Source of the DNA: Macrococcus sp. 19Msa1099
GTDB taxonomy: Bacteria > Bacillota > Bacilli > Staphylococcales > Staphylococcaceae
Assembly (NCBI GenBank): GCA_019357535.2
Contig: CP079955.1
Location: 248,001-312,000 of the forward strand
Length of the DNA stretch: 64,000 nucleotides
Reading direction: 5' to 3'
The translations under genes were made by a program, and so were the position numbers. Positions within the stretch are counted from its first letter, which is position 1; every line of letters starts with the position of its first letter. Below are positions 16,372 through 24,954 of this stretch, one piece after another. The notes below the pieces were generated by a model. It worked only from the letters and a program-made list of their open reading frames with translations, was not told where the DNA came from and did no database searches.

Positions 16372-16460
16372 ATTTTTATCTTTGTAAGAATAGATGAAGG
16401 TCAGGAAGTTCACGACCGAGTACAATTTACATATAGATTAAAATTAAAGGAGTGACTTTC

Positions 16461-17210
16461 ATGTTATTAGATATTAGAAATGTTAAAAAAGTGTATGGAA
16501 AAGGTGCCAATCAAACTGTTGCACTAAAAGATATGAACTTTTCAATTGAAAAAGGAGAGTTTGTTGCCATCATGGGTGAATCTGGTTCTGGGAAGTCGAC
16601 TTTACTCAATATTATTGCAACATTTGATAAACCGACAGAAGGGAGTGTTTTCATAGCTGGACAGGATATTGGTAAACTTAAAAATAAAGCAGTTGCAAAA
16701 TTTCGAAGAGATTCACTTGGTTTTGTGTTCCAGGATTTCAATGTATTACATACAATGTCGAACAAAGATAATATATTAATGCCGCTTGTACTAAGTAACA
16801 AGAAACCTTCCGAAATGAATGAACGTTTAGTCCCTTTGACAAATCAGCTCGGCATCAGTGAATTGTTAGATAAATATCCGCATCAAATCTCCGGAGGACA
16901 ACAGCAGCGTGTTGCGATTGCGCGTGCGCTTATTTCAATGCCAGACATCTTGCTTGCTGATGAACCTACGGGTGCACTTGATTCTAGAACGTCGAGTGAA
17001 ATCATGCATCTATTTCAAAATATAAATGCCGCTGAACAAACGATATTAATGGTGACACATTCGAGTATCGATGCAGCATATGCAAAGCGTGTCGTATTTA
17101 TTAAAGATGGTATTCTTTATCATGAAATTTATCGTGGTGATGAAACGCAAGCAGAATTTCAAAAACGTATATCTGATAGTTTGGCAGTGTTATCAGAAAG
17201 AGGTGTATAA
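16461..17210 (+). CDS. ABC transporter ATP-binding subunit, BceA/BraD/VraF-type
   Basis: 249 residues. Walker A is [12 protein letters not shown] (about 42-53), the Q-loop lies in FVFQDFNVL, the signature is [16 protein letters not shown], Walker B is [14 protein letters not shown] and the switch histidine is in MVTHSS. It is a MacB/LolD-class ATPase that works with the large permease downstream to remove cell-wall-active peptide antibiotics from their lipid targets. A GTG at 16452 is in frame but is part of the AAAGGAG ribosome site, so ATG 16461 is preferred. The permease starts one base after its stop. Confidence 0.92.
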   Translation: MLLDIRNVKKVYGKGANQTVALKDMNFSIEKGEFVAIMGESGSGKSTLLNIIATFDKPTEGSVFIAGQDIGKLKNKAVAKFRRDSLGFVFQDFNVLHTMSNKDNILMPLVLSNKKPSEMNERLVPLTNQLGISELLDKYPHQISGGQQQRVAIARALISMPDILLADEPTGALDSRTSSEIMHLFQNINAAEQTILMVTHSSIDAAYAKRVVFIKDGILYHEIYRGDETQAEFQKRISDSLAVLSERGV

Positions 17211-17211
17211 A

Positions 17212-19173
17212 ATGACGTTTAAATTAATTTGGAAGCTCGTCGTTAAGAATTTCAATATGCTAAGAAGTATAATTGCTCCTTTTATTCTGGCTGCCGGCGT
17301 AATGTTTGGTCTGGAATATATTATGGTGTCACTCATTAATAATGATTATATACAAAAAAGACATGAGACCTTGCCGATGCTTATTTCTTATGCGAATATC
17401 ATTGCTGGAATACTGACAGTTATATTCGTGATCTATGCAAATCATTTCGTGATGAAACAACGTAAGCAGGAATTTGCACTTCATATGATTTTAGGATTAG
17501 AGAAAAAACATATTCGATTGATGATCTGCTTAGAAATGATCATCCAGATGGTCTTAATTGGATTTATCAGTATCGTGGGCGGTTACTTGTTCGGGAATCT
17601 TGTATTTTTAATTCTGAACAAACTGGTAAAAGGTTCAGGTATTACGTTGATGAACTATCCATTCGATGTGAAAGCTGCAATTGTTATAAGTGTGATGATA
17701 TTATGCGTATATATCCTTCTTTTTATACTGAATCATATAATGATTACAATACAAAGTCCAGTACAGTTGATGCGTTCTCAAAAAGCAGGAGAGGAGAAGA
17801 CGCGAAAATGGTTTACCGTACTTTGTTTTATATTCGGAAGTATATTTTTGAGTTACGGATATTATCGAGCGATGACTGTTGAAGGTATATTGTCATCTTT
17901 TCAGACAATATTTTTTGCAGTACTCGCTGTCATGATAGGAACATATTTACTCTTTATGTCATTAACAATCATCATTTTACAATTATTAAAGAAAGAAGAG
18001 AGAATCTATTATCAACCGAAGCACTTCTTTTCTATTTCTGGGTTGATCTCTCGTATGAAAAAGAATGCGATTGGATTGGCAAGTATTACGATGCTTGTGA
18101 CATTTTTGGTTGTAACGCTGGGTATGACACTGACCGCATATAGAGGGATGGAGAGTCAGGTGTCAGGAAGGTTGAATCAGGATTACCATATCGATATTTA
18201 CAGTAATACAGATGTTCAGACAGTTAAAAATGAAATTAATCGTTATGCACAAGTTGATTATTACCGACAAGGGGACACTATATTTTTCCCGCTACAGAAC
18301 ATAGAAGGAAACTTGAAGAAGTTGCCTGATAATGCAAGAAGTGCAGATGCAAAAACGATGATCTACGCTGTAGTAACAACAGTGAAAGATCATAATCAAT
18401 TGCATGATGATCATCTTCAAATCAAAGGTGATGAAGTCATATTAAGTGCAAACACAAGTCGATTTAAAGGGTATCAAGAAGTTAATCTTGCAGAAAAATC
18501 AACTAAAGTTGTGTATAGCGATAAAGATTATCTGGGTAACCAGCTAGCGATAGATGCACTTTACATTGTCGTTAAAGATAAATCTGTATTTGAACAAATA
18601 AGGCAACATTACAAATCTTATGATCCGAATAAAGAGAAAGCGATGCCTTCAGAAATCACTACAAGCATGGAGTTCAATATTATAAAGGGTGAGAAAGAGT
18701 TTAAGAAACATATTTCTGAAATACAGAAAAAGATTGGAACACAAATTGAAAGTAAGTCAGAGATTAAGAAGATGATTTTTGAGCTTAATGGAGGGCTTAT
18801 ATTTATTGGAATTGTAGTGTCAATTGTACTATTGACAGGTATTTTCTTAGTATTATATTATAAGCAGTTATCTGAAGGTTATGAAGATAAACGTAATTAT
18901 AGTATTATGAAGAAAGTTGGATTGCCTGATGAATTGATTAGATCGACAATTCATAAACAAATATTCTGGGTGTTTGGACTTCCTATTATAGTGACATTAG
19001 TGCATACACTATTTGCATCAAAAATAATTTATAATCTGCTAGGGGTACTTGGTATTCGTGATAGATGGATGTTTATTACAAGTTATATCGGCGTGACCAT
19101 GGTTATCATGCTAGTTTATGGCTTGATGTACTTAATTACGAGCAGAAAATATTATAATATTATTAACGAATAA
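17212..19173 (+). CDS. ABC transporter permease, BceB/BraE/VraG-type
   Basis: 653 residues. The layout is that of BceB-like permeases: helix 1 (about 15-40), three more helices by residue 180, helices near 200-290, then a large extracellular domain of about 200 residues (roughly 315-530) between helices 7 and 8, and two terminal helices. FtsX-like segments flank it. The large domain is thought to bind the drug-target complex and to inform the kinase. The frame is open for 47 more codons inside the ATPase gene, but AGAGGTGTATAAA precedes ATG 17212 (MTFKLIWKLVVKNF). The length is close to that of BceB-type permeases. Confidence 0.9.
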   Translation: MTFKLIWKLVVKNFNMLRSIIAPFILAAGVMFGLEYIMVSLINNDYIQKRHETLPMLISYANIIAGILTVIFVIYANHFVMKQRKQEFALHMILGLEKKHIRLMICLEMIIQMVLIGFISIVGGYLFGNLVFLILNKLVKGSGITLMNYPFDVKAAIVISVMILCVYILLFILNHIMITIQSPVQLMRSQKAGEEKTRKWFTVLCFIFGSIFLSYGYYRAMTVEGILSSFQTIFFAVLAVMIGTYLLFMSLTIIILQLLKKEERIYYQPKHFFSISGLISRMKKNAIGLASITMLVTFLVVTLGMTLTAYRGMESQVSGRLNQDYHIDIYSNTDVQTVKNEINRYAQVDYYRQGDTIFFPLQNIEGNLKKLPDNARSADAKTMIYAVVTTVKDHNQLHDDHLQIKGDEVILSANTSRFKGYQEVNLAEKSTKVVYSDKDYLGNQLAIDALYIVVKDKSVFEQIRQHYKSYDPNKEKAMPSEITTSMEFNIIKGEKEFKKHISEIQKKIGTQIESKSEIKKMIFELNGGLIFIGIVVSIVLLTGIFLVLYYKQLSEGYEDKRNYSIMKKVGLPDELIRSTIHKQIFWVFGLPIIVTLVHTLFASKIIYNLLGVLGIRDRWMFITSYIGVTMVIMLVYGLMYLITSRKYYNIINE

Positions 19174-19199
19174 TGCCAGCCGCGTGCTGGTATTTTTGT
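19172..19199 (+). terminator. Intrinsic terminator of the Bce-type operon
   Basis: An 8-bp stem (ATGCCAGC / GCTGGTAT, one G-T pair) with a 5-base loop is followed by TTTTTG. It begins inside the stop codon. Confidence 0.8.
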
Positions 19200-19203
19200 T
19201 TGG

Positions 19204-19303
19204 AAAATTTCTGCACGCACGCGTCCTGGAACGTGCAGCACCTCATTATTATGAGCAAAAAAGAAACGTGCAGAAATTTGAAGTCATTTCGTCTGCACGT
19301 TCC
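19204..19303. repeat. Nested inverted repeats between two convergent transcription units
   Basis: AAATTTCTGCACG (19205-19217) has an exact inverted copy CGTGCAGAAATTT at 19267-19279. A second pair, GGAACGTGCAG (19228-19238) and CTGCACGTTCC (19293-19303), is interlocked with it, so alternative folds (a pseudoknot or exclusive hairpins) are possible. All four share the core CTGCACGT. It lies behind the Bce permease and before the HMA gene's 3' end. No poly-T tract follows the long pairs. Confidence 0.75.
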
Positions 19304-19310
19304 TAAATTG

Positions 19311-19532
19311 TTATTTAACTGATACTTTTAATACTTCGTATCCAAGTTTTTCTATTGCTTGCTGAACCTCTTCGGGTTCAACGATTGCTGGATCAAATTG
19401 CATCTTCGCTTTACTTGCGTTAAATAATACTTTCGGTGCTTCAACACCTTTAATATTCTTCAGCAATCCTTCGATAGATGCTAAGCAAGATGGACAAGTT
19501 AATGTTTCGAGTTGTAATGTTAATTGTTTCAT
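19311..19532 (-). CDS. Heavy-metal-associated (HMA) domain protein, partner of the CPG-type P-ATPase
   Basis: 73 residues with one HMA fold. The metal loop is LTCPSCLASIEGLLK (CPSC, residues about 12-15), then NIKGVEAPKVLFNASKAKMQFD and a typical AIEKLGYEV end. It is a metal chaperone or detached metal-binding domain for the ATPase encoded 18 bases upstream. CPSC rather than CGHC, and the lack of a His, differ from CopZ at 1730, so the metal may not be copper. AGGAGG lies before the start. The ATPase itself has no HMA domain, consistent with this protein serving in trans. Confidence 0.85.
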   Translation of the reverse strand: MKQLTLQLETLTCPSCLASIEGLLKNIKGVEAPKVLFNASKAKMQFDPAIVEPEEVQQAIEKLGYEVLKVSVK

Positions 19533-19550
19533 AATGATTTCCTCCTAAGA

Positions 19551-21413
19551 TTATTTTTTTGATTTAAATTGAATTAATCTCATCGCGTTTAGTATAACAA
19601 GCAGCACACTTACTTCATGAGCGAACATACCTATCGCTAAGTTTACACCGCCCATGATTATACCGATGAGCAGTAAGATTACTGTAATAAGTGCGATTGC
19701 GATGTTTTGTTTTAATATGCGCATTGTTTTTCTTGCAAGATTAATTGCATGTGCATATTGTGTCAATGAGTCGTTCATCAGAACGAGATCTGCGGTCTCC
19801 ATAGAGATATCTGTTCCGCCTTTCCCCATAGCCAGTCCTACATCTGCGATTGCAATTGCTGGCGCATCATTGATGCCATCACCGGCCATTGCAACTTTTT
19901 TACCTTGCTGCTGCAGTAATTGAATGTGTTTCAATTTATCATCCGGCATCATTTCAGCTTGATACGTATCCAGACTTAATTGCTGGCTTACAGTGTGCGC
20001 AGTTCTTGCGTTATCTCCTGTAAGCATGATGATTTCTTTAATTCCGTTATCGCGCATTGTTTGAAGTGCTTCTACTGCATCTGAGCGGATCGCGTCAGCA
20101 ATCGCGATAATGCCAGTAAATGTCTTATCGATTGCGATAAATGTAACAGTATTACCTGACGTTTCTAATTGTTTCGCCTGTTGTTCGTATTGTTCTTGTA
20201 TCGTAATATGATGGGTCTGCAATAGTTTACGATTTCCTATTAATACAGTGTGATGGTGGATTTTACCTTTAATCCCTTGTCCTTTAACTGTTTTTGTTGT
20301 AATCATTTCGGATTGGTCGAAAGCTACTCGTGCTTTTACGTATTCCACGACTGCCTTACCAAGATGATGTTCAGAGGTCATTTCGATTTGGCCGACGAGA
20401 GATAATATTTCTTGTTCTGTAAAGTGTGTCGTGTCAAATTTAACAGAAGTTACTTCTGGACGACCTTTCGTTAACGTACCAGTTTTATCGAAGACAAGTG
20501 TGTCTACTTTTGATAATGCATCGATCACTTCTCCACCTTTAATGAGCACACCATTTTTAGCGCCATTTCCAATTCCAGCGACATTTGCAACAGGGGCGCC
20601 AATAACGAGTGCTCCTGGACATGCAATGACTAGAAACGTAATAGCCAGGTGAAGATCGCGTGTGATAAGCCAGACGATTAATGATAGTATTGCAATACTT
20701 GGTGTGTACCATTTTGCAAATCTATTCAGAAACTTCTCTGCTGGTGATCTTGCATCTTGTGCTTCTTCTACGAGTTCTATAATTTTTGCGAACGTCGTGT
20801 CTTCATCTACTTTTTCAGTGAATACTTCAATATATCCAGTATCAATAATGGTACTGCTGTAAACTTTGTCATTTTCTTTCTTTGATACTGGGTGTGACTC
20901 TCCTGTTATGGATGCTTCAATAATATGAGCCTTTCCTTTAATGATATAACCATCCACTGGCACAGTCCCGCCAGAATATACGACGACTGTGTCACCAATA
21001 TTAATATCGTCAATATCGACTTTTTCAATTTCTCCGTCTCTTAATCGGTTTGCATCTTGTGGTGCCATATCAACAAGTTTGCTAATTGAATTACGTGTAA
21101 TCTTAAGCGTTCTTGCTTCAAGATAACTTCCGAATAAGAATAGGAATGTTACAACAGCTGATTCAGTATATTCATGAATATATAGTGCGCCGATAACTGC
21201 AAGCGTTACAAGTAGTTCAATGGAGAAGACTTTCAGCATAAGTGATTGCCATGCTTTTAATGCGATTGGCATCATGGCGATTAATGTTGCGATAATAAGG
21301 AAAGCGTTGCTAAAGCTTTGTACATCTGTCCATTTTAATAATAATCCAGATATAAGAAATATAAATGTAATCAGTGTCAATGTGTTTACGTTCTGATAAA
21401 TCCACTTCTTCAT
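19551..21413 (-). CDS. Heavy-metal-translocating P1B-type ATPase with CPG metal motif
   Basis: 620 residues. It has the actuator TGES (ASITGESHPV), phosphorylation site DTLVFDKTGTLTKG, histidine-proline-like TSEHHLG (a variant of SEHP: the proline is replaced) and hinge MAGDGINDAPAIAIAD. The helix 6 motif is LVIACPGALVIGAPV, that is CPG where copper, zinc and cadmium pumps have CPC and cobalt pumps SPC. There is no N-terminal HMA domain; a separate HMA gene follows. The substrate cannot be named from this; iron, zinc or copper have all been argued for atypical P1B pumps. It sits behind an FNR-like box and next to an FNR/CRP regulator gene. Start: GAAAGGAG before ATG 21413. Confidence 0.9.
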   Translation of the reverse strand: MKKWIYQNVNTLTLITFIFLISGLLLKWTDVQSFSNAFLIIATLIAMMPIALKAWQSLMLKVFSIELLVTLAVIGALYIHEYTESAVVTFLFLFGSYLEARTLKITRNSISKLVDMAPQDANRLRDGEIEKVDIDDINIGDTVVVYSGGTVPVDGYIIKGKAHIIEASITGESHPVSKKENDKVYSSTIIDTGYIEVFTEKVDEDTTFAKIIELVEEAQDARSPAEKFLNRFAKWYTPSIAILSLIVWLITRDLHLAITFLVIACPGALVIGAPVANVAGIGNGAKNGVLIKGGEVIDALSKVDTLVFDKTGTLTKGRPEVTSVKFDTTHFTEQEILSLVGQIEMTSEHHLGKAVVEYVKARVAFDQSEMITTKTVKGQGIKGKIHHHTVLIGNRKLLQTHHITIQEQYEQQAKQLETSGNTVTFIAIDKTFTGIIAIADAIRSDAVEALQTMRDNGIKEIIMLTGDNARTAHTVSQQLSLDTYQAEMMPDDKLKHIQLLQQQGKKVAMAGDGINDAPAIAIADVGLAMGKGGTDISMETADLVLMNDSLTQYAHAINLARKTMRILKQNIAIALITVILLLIGIIMGGVNLAIGMFAHEVSVLLVILNAMRLIQFKSKK

Positions 21414-21431
21414 TGTCTCTGCTCCTTTCGT

Positions 21432-21456
21432 AATATGTGTTGTCCTTTCACATATT
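21432..21456. promoter_or_regulatory. Inverted repeat over the expected start of transcription of the CPG ATPase gene
   Basis: AATATGTG (21432-21439) and CACATATT (21449-21456) are exact inverted copies 9 bases apart. They lie between the presumed -10 (TATCAT, minus strand, 21457-21462) and the ribosome site. It could be a repressor operator or a leader hairpin. Confidence 0.5.
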
Positions 21457-21484
21457 ATGATAAGGGAGATTCCACTTTAATAAA

Positions 21485-21498
21485 TTGACTTAGATCAA
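21485..21498. promoter_or_regulatory. FNR-like box upstream of the CPG ATPase operon
   Basis: TTGAC-TTAG-ATCAA differs by one base from the FNR consensus TTGAT-N4-ATCAA. Its centre is about 41 bases upstream of a start predicted from the minus-strand -10 TATCAT, the class II activation geometry. It overlaps the last codons of the regulator gene. Confidence 0.6.
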
Positions 21499-22158
21499 TT
21501 TATTGAGGTTTTCCTGAAGAATTCGATATGTTTTATGATTAATCTTCTTTATAATCTGTTCTTCTTCTAATTTATTGAAAGTACGATTTAATGTTTCAGG
21601 CTGCATACTTAAATAAGACGCAATATGCTTTTTCGTTAAAGATAAGTTCAGCATATTCTCCTCACGATAGTTTTCGATATACATCATTAGTTTAGAACGG
21701 CTATCCAGTAATGAAATATTCGTTGTCTGCGTTTCAGATTCTGACAGACGTTTTGCAAATGTTTCGATAAAGGTAATGCTGATGCTAGGATATGTGTGCA
21801 TTAATTGATATATATCCTCTCTTTTTATAATACAGATTTCAGCATCTTCTAAGACTTCAGCGTAAGATGTGTTGTTCAAAGAAGGATTGAATAATGATAT
21901 TTCTCCCGTATAGTCACCGTGAGAAAGTATTCTAATCAGCTGTTCTTCACCGTTTTCATTGAGTTTATAAATTCTGACACGCCCTTTATGCACAACATAG
22001 AGAGAATCGATTGTATCTCCAGCTAAATAGAGATGTTCTTTTTTAGCAAAAGATCGTTGCATAATCTTGTTGAAAATAAGCTGCATCGTCTCTTCGTCAA
22101 GATGATTGAATATAGGTACTCTCTGCACGCATAATTCATAATTATGATGACATTCCAT
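21490..22158 (-). CDS. CRP/FNR-family transcriptional regulator (Flp-like)
   Basis: 222 residues. The N-terminal MECHHNYELCVQRVPIF is followed by a cyclic-nucleotide-binding-type beta barrel (about 20-125) and a C-terminal HTH_Crp domain with LSLTKKHIASYLSMQPETLNRTFNKLEEE (recognition helix contains PETLNR). Residues C3, H4, H5 and C10 at the N terminus could bind a metal or form a redox switch, as proposed for lactococcal Flp proteins; this is inference. The start codon follows CCGGAGG at 22158; ten more codons are open upstream without a ribosome site. FNR-like boxes lie before this gene and before the ATPase gene, so both are likely targets. Confidence 0.88.
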   Translation of the reverse strand: MECHHNYELCVQRVPIFNHLDEETMQLIFNKIMQRSFAKKEHLYLAGDTIDSLYVVHKGRVRIYKLNENGEEQLIRILSHGDYTGEISLFNPSLNNTSYAEVLEDAEICIIKREDIYQLMHTYPSISITFIETFAKRLSESETQTTNISLLDSRSKLMMYIENYREENMLNLSLTKKHIASYLSMQPETLNRTFNKLEEEQIIKKINHKTYRILQENLNKLI

Positions 22159-22202
22159 AATGAAGCCTCCGGTATCTTTTAATCTCATCCTAACATATAT
22201 AA

Positions 22203-22217
22203 TTGATGAGTTATCAA
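22203..22217. promoter_or_regulatory. FNR-like inverted repeat before the regulator gene
   Basis: TTGAT and ATCAA are perfect half sites separated by five bases (GAGTT) instead of the usual four. It lies 45 bases upstream of the regulator start, in the intergenic region shared with ppdK, and suggests autoregulation. Confidence 0.45.
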
Positions 22218-22242
22218 TTTATGATTGTCATTTTCTTTTTAA

Positions 22243-22271
22243 TGTGACATACTAATTATTGTATTAGTATG
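22243..22271. promoter_or_regulatory. CcpN-like site and inverted repeat before ppdK
   Basis: TGTGACATACT (22243-22253) fits the Bacillus CcpN consensus TRTGHYATAYW at every position. The same stretch opens an inverted repeat CATACTAAT / ATTAGTATG (22248-22256, 22263-22271). A -10-like TATAAC follows at 22290, so the repeat covers the -35 area. Confidence 0.5.
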
Positions 22272-22320
22272 ACCTATTAAAGCGAATGGTATAACACATT
22301 AATTATATGAGGTGAATGAT

Positions 22321-24936
22321 TTGAATAAAAAGATCTATGCTTTTGAAGAAGGTACACAAGATATGAAGGACTTATTAGGTGGTAAGGGTGCGAATCTTTC
22401 TGAGATGATGCGCCTCGGTTTACCTGTTCCTAATGGTTTCACGATTACGACTGAAGCCTGTATTGAATATCTTGCACAAGGTGAGCAGTTAACAGATGGT
22501 TTATCAAATGAATTAAAGACATATATTAAAGGTTTAGAAGATAAGACAGGTAAGGCTTTCTCTTCTAAAGAAAATTTATTACTCGTATCTGTACGTAGTG
22601 GTGCGAAGATTTCGATGCCAGGTATGATGGATACAATTTTAAATTTAGGGTTAAACGACGAAAATGTTGAAAGTTTAGCTCAAGTGACGAACGATGCACG
22701 CTTTGCGTATGATTGCTACCGTCGTTTGCTACAGATGTTCGGTAGTGTTGTATACAATATCCCGATGGAGGCCTTTGAAGGTTTCTTTGAATCATTCAAA
22801 AAAGAAAAAGGCCATCAGATCGATGCAGATATTCCTGCTGAAGATTTAAAGGTGATTGTCGAGAAATATAAAGAAATTTACGTTGAAGAAGCGTATAAGC
22901 CTTTCCCACAAGAGCCGTTTAAACAGTTGACAGAAGCGATTGAAGCGGTATTCAAGTCATGGAATAATGATCGTGCGCGTATTTATCGTGACTTAAATGA
23001 AATTCCTCATGATATCGGTACAGCGGTAAACGTTCAGGAAATGGTCTTCGGAAACAGTGGAGACCGTTCAGGTACAGGTGTAGCCTTTACTCGTAATCCA
23101 GCGACAGGTGAACATAAGCTATACGGTGAGTACTTACTCAATGCACAAGGTGAAGACGTTGTTGCGGGAATCCGTACACCGAAAGAGATTGAAACATTAA
23201 ACGAGCAGATGCCACAAGTGTATCAGGCATTTGTTGATGTCACGAAGAAATTAGAAGCGCATTACAAAGATATGCAGGATATTGAGTTTACCATTGAAAA
23301 CGAAAGATTATTCATTTTACAGACGAGAAATGGTAAACGTACAGCAAAAGCTGCGATTAACATCGCTGTAGACATGGTACATGAAGGTGTCATTTCTAAA
23401 GAAGATGCCGTTGCAATGGTAGATGTGAAATCAATAGACCAGCTGTTACATCCTAACTTTAATGAAGATGCATTAAAAGATGCAGAATTAGTATCAGATA
23501 AAGGTTTGCCAGCTTCTCCTGGTGCTGCAACAGGTATTATCGTCTTCTCAGCATTAGATGCAAAAGCGAAAGCTGAGGCTGGTGAAAAAGTTATATTAGT
23601 TCGTCCTGAAACTTCTCCAGAGGATATTGAAGGTATGATTGCAGCTGAAGCGATTGTAACGACACATGGAGGTATGACAAGTCACGCTGCTGTAGTTGCC
23701 CGTGGAATGGGGAAATGCTGTGTAACTGGATGTTCAGATCTTGAAATTAATACGAAAGAAAAATACGTAAAATATGCTGGTAAAACGCTATCTGAAGGTG
23801 ATGTGATCTCAGTTAACGGGTCAACGGGTGCTGTATATATCGGTGAAATTGAAACGACGAAAGCTGAAGCAAGTGATGTCTTTGAAGAATTTATGAGCTG
23901 GGCAGAAGAAATCGCACGTTTATCTGTACGTATGAATGCTGAAACTGAAGGCGATATTAAAGCGGGCTATTCATTTAACGCTAAAGGTATCGGTTTAGTA
24001 CGTACTGAACATATGTTCTTTGGTGAAGAGCGCTTAGTCGAAATGAGACGTTTCATCTTAGCATCTACATACGAAGAGCGTGTAGAAGCATTAAATAAAA
24101 TTAAAGTGTATCAAACAGAAGACTTTGAAGGCATCTTCAATTTATCTGGGGACCGTCCGTCAATCGTCCGTCTATTAGATCCACCATTACATGAGTTCTT
24201 ACCGAAAGGTGGAGAGGAAGTTAAAGCAGTTGCAGATCAGTTAGGTGTAACGACAGACTTCCTGGAAAAACGAATCAGTGAATTACATGAATTCAACCCA
24301 ATGCTCGGTCACCGAGGTTGTAGATTAGCAATTACTTATCCTGAGTTATATGAAATGCAGACTGAAGCAATTATTACAGCTGTGCTTAATCTAAAACAAA
24401 AAGGGATTGAAACGAAACCGGAAATCATGATTCCGTTAGTTTCAACATCACAAGAATTTGTTATCCTAAAAGATGTCGTAAAGAATAAAGCTCAGGAAAT
24501 CATGGATGCAAAAGGTGTACAAGTTGACTACCTAATTGGTACAATGATTGAAACACCACGTGCATGTTTAGTTGCAGGCGAACTTGCTGAGCACTCAGAA
24601 TTCTTTAGTTTTGGTACAAACGATCTAGCACAATTAACATATGGTTTCTCTCGTGATGATGCAGGTAAGTTTATTAATGAATATATCAACCGTGAAATTC
24701 TTAGCGTCGATCCTTTCCAAACATTAGATGTAGAAGGTATGGGACAATTAATCAAGATTGCAGTTGAAAGTGCGAAATCAGCAAATCCATCGATTAAGAT
24801 TGGTGTCTGTGGTGAGCTAGGTGGAGATCCTAAATCAATCCATTTCTTTAATGGCTTGGATATTGATTATGTATCATGTTCACCATTCCGTGTGCCAGGT
24901 GCAATTCTTGCAACAGCTCAAAGTCAGGTGGAATAA
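22321..24936 (+). CDS. ppdK: Pyruvate, phosphate dikinase
   Basis: 871 residues. It interconverts pyruvate + ATP + Pi and PEP + AMP + PPi. The N-terminal nucleotide-binding domain begins KIYAFEEGTQDMKDLLGGKGANLSEM. The central swivelling domain carries the catalytic histidine in GGMTSHAAVVARGMG (its preceding threonine is the target of the regulatory protein). The C-terminal TIM barrel ends with the catalytic cysteine in GVCGELGGDP. Length is normal. GAGGTG at 22309-22314 points to TTG 22321 rather than the in-frame GTG 22312. ppsR follows after 18 bases. A CcpN-like site upstream suggests repression by glucose, sensible for a gluconeogenic enzyme. Confidence 0.96.
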   Translation: MNKKIYAFEEGTQDMKDLLGGKGANLSEMMRLGLPVPNGFTITTEACIEYLAQGEQLTDGLSNELKTYIKGLEDKTGKAFSSKENLLLVSVRSGAKISMPGMMDTILNLGLNDENVESLAQVTNDARFAYDCYRRLLQMFGSVVYNIPMEAFEGFFESFKKEKGHQIDADIPAEDLKVIVEKYKEIYVEEAYKPFPQEPFKQLTEAIEAVFKSWNNDRARIYRDLNEIPHDIGTAVNVQEMVFGNSGDRSGTGVAFTRNPATGEHKLYGEYLLNAQGEDVVAGIRTPKEIETLNEQMPQVYQAFVDVTKKLEAHYKDMQDIEFTIENERLFILQTRNGKRTAKAAINIAVDMVHEGVISKEDAVAMVDVKSIDQLLHPNFNEDALKDAELVSDKGLPASPGAATGIIVFSALDAKAKAEAGEKVILVRPETSPEDIEGMIAAEAIVTTHGGMTSHAAVVARGMGKCCVTGCSDLEINTKEKYVKYAGKTLSEGDVISVNGSTGAVYIGEIETTKAEASDVFEEFMSWAEEIARLSVRMNAETEGDIKAGYSFNAKGIGLVRTEHMFFGEERLVEMRRFILASTYEERVEALNKIKVYQTEDFEGIFNLSGDRPSIVRLLDPPLHEFLPKGGEEVKAVADQLGVTTDFLEKRISELHEFNPMLGHRGCRLAITYPELYEMQTEAIITAVLNLKQKGIETKPEIMIPLVSTSQEFVILKDVVKNKAQEIMDAKGVQVDYLIGTMIETPRACLVAGELAEHSEFFSFGTNDLAQLTYGFSRDDAGKFINEYINREILSVDPFQTLDVEGMGQLIKIAVESAKSANPSIKIGVCGELGGDPKSIHFFNGLDIDYVSCSPFRVPGAILATAQSQVE

Positions 24937-24954
24937 TATCGGGAGGCAGTACAT

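Noticed and set aside
17071-17211. Longer N terminus of the Bce-type permease
   Set aside because: This part overlaps the ATPase gene; the ribosome site and family start point to 17212.
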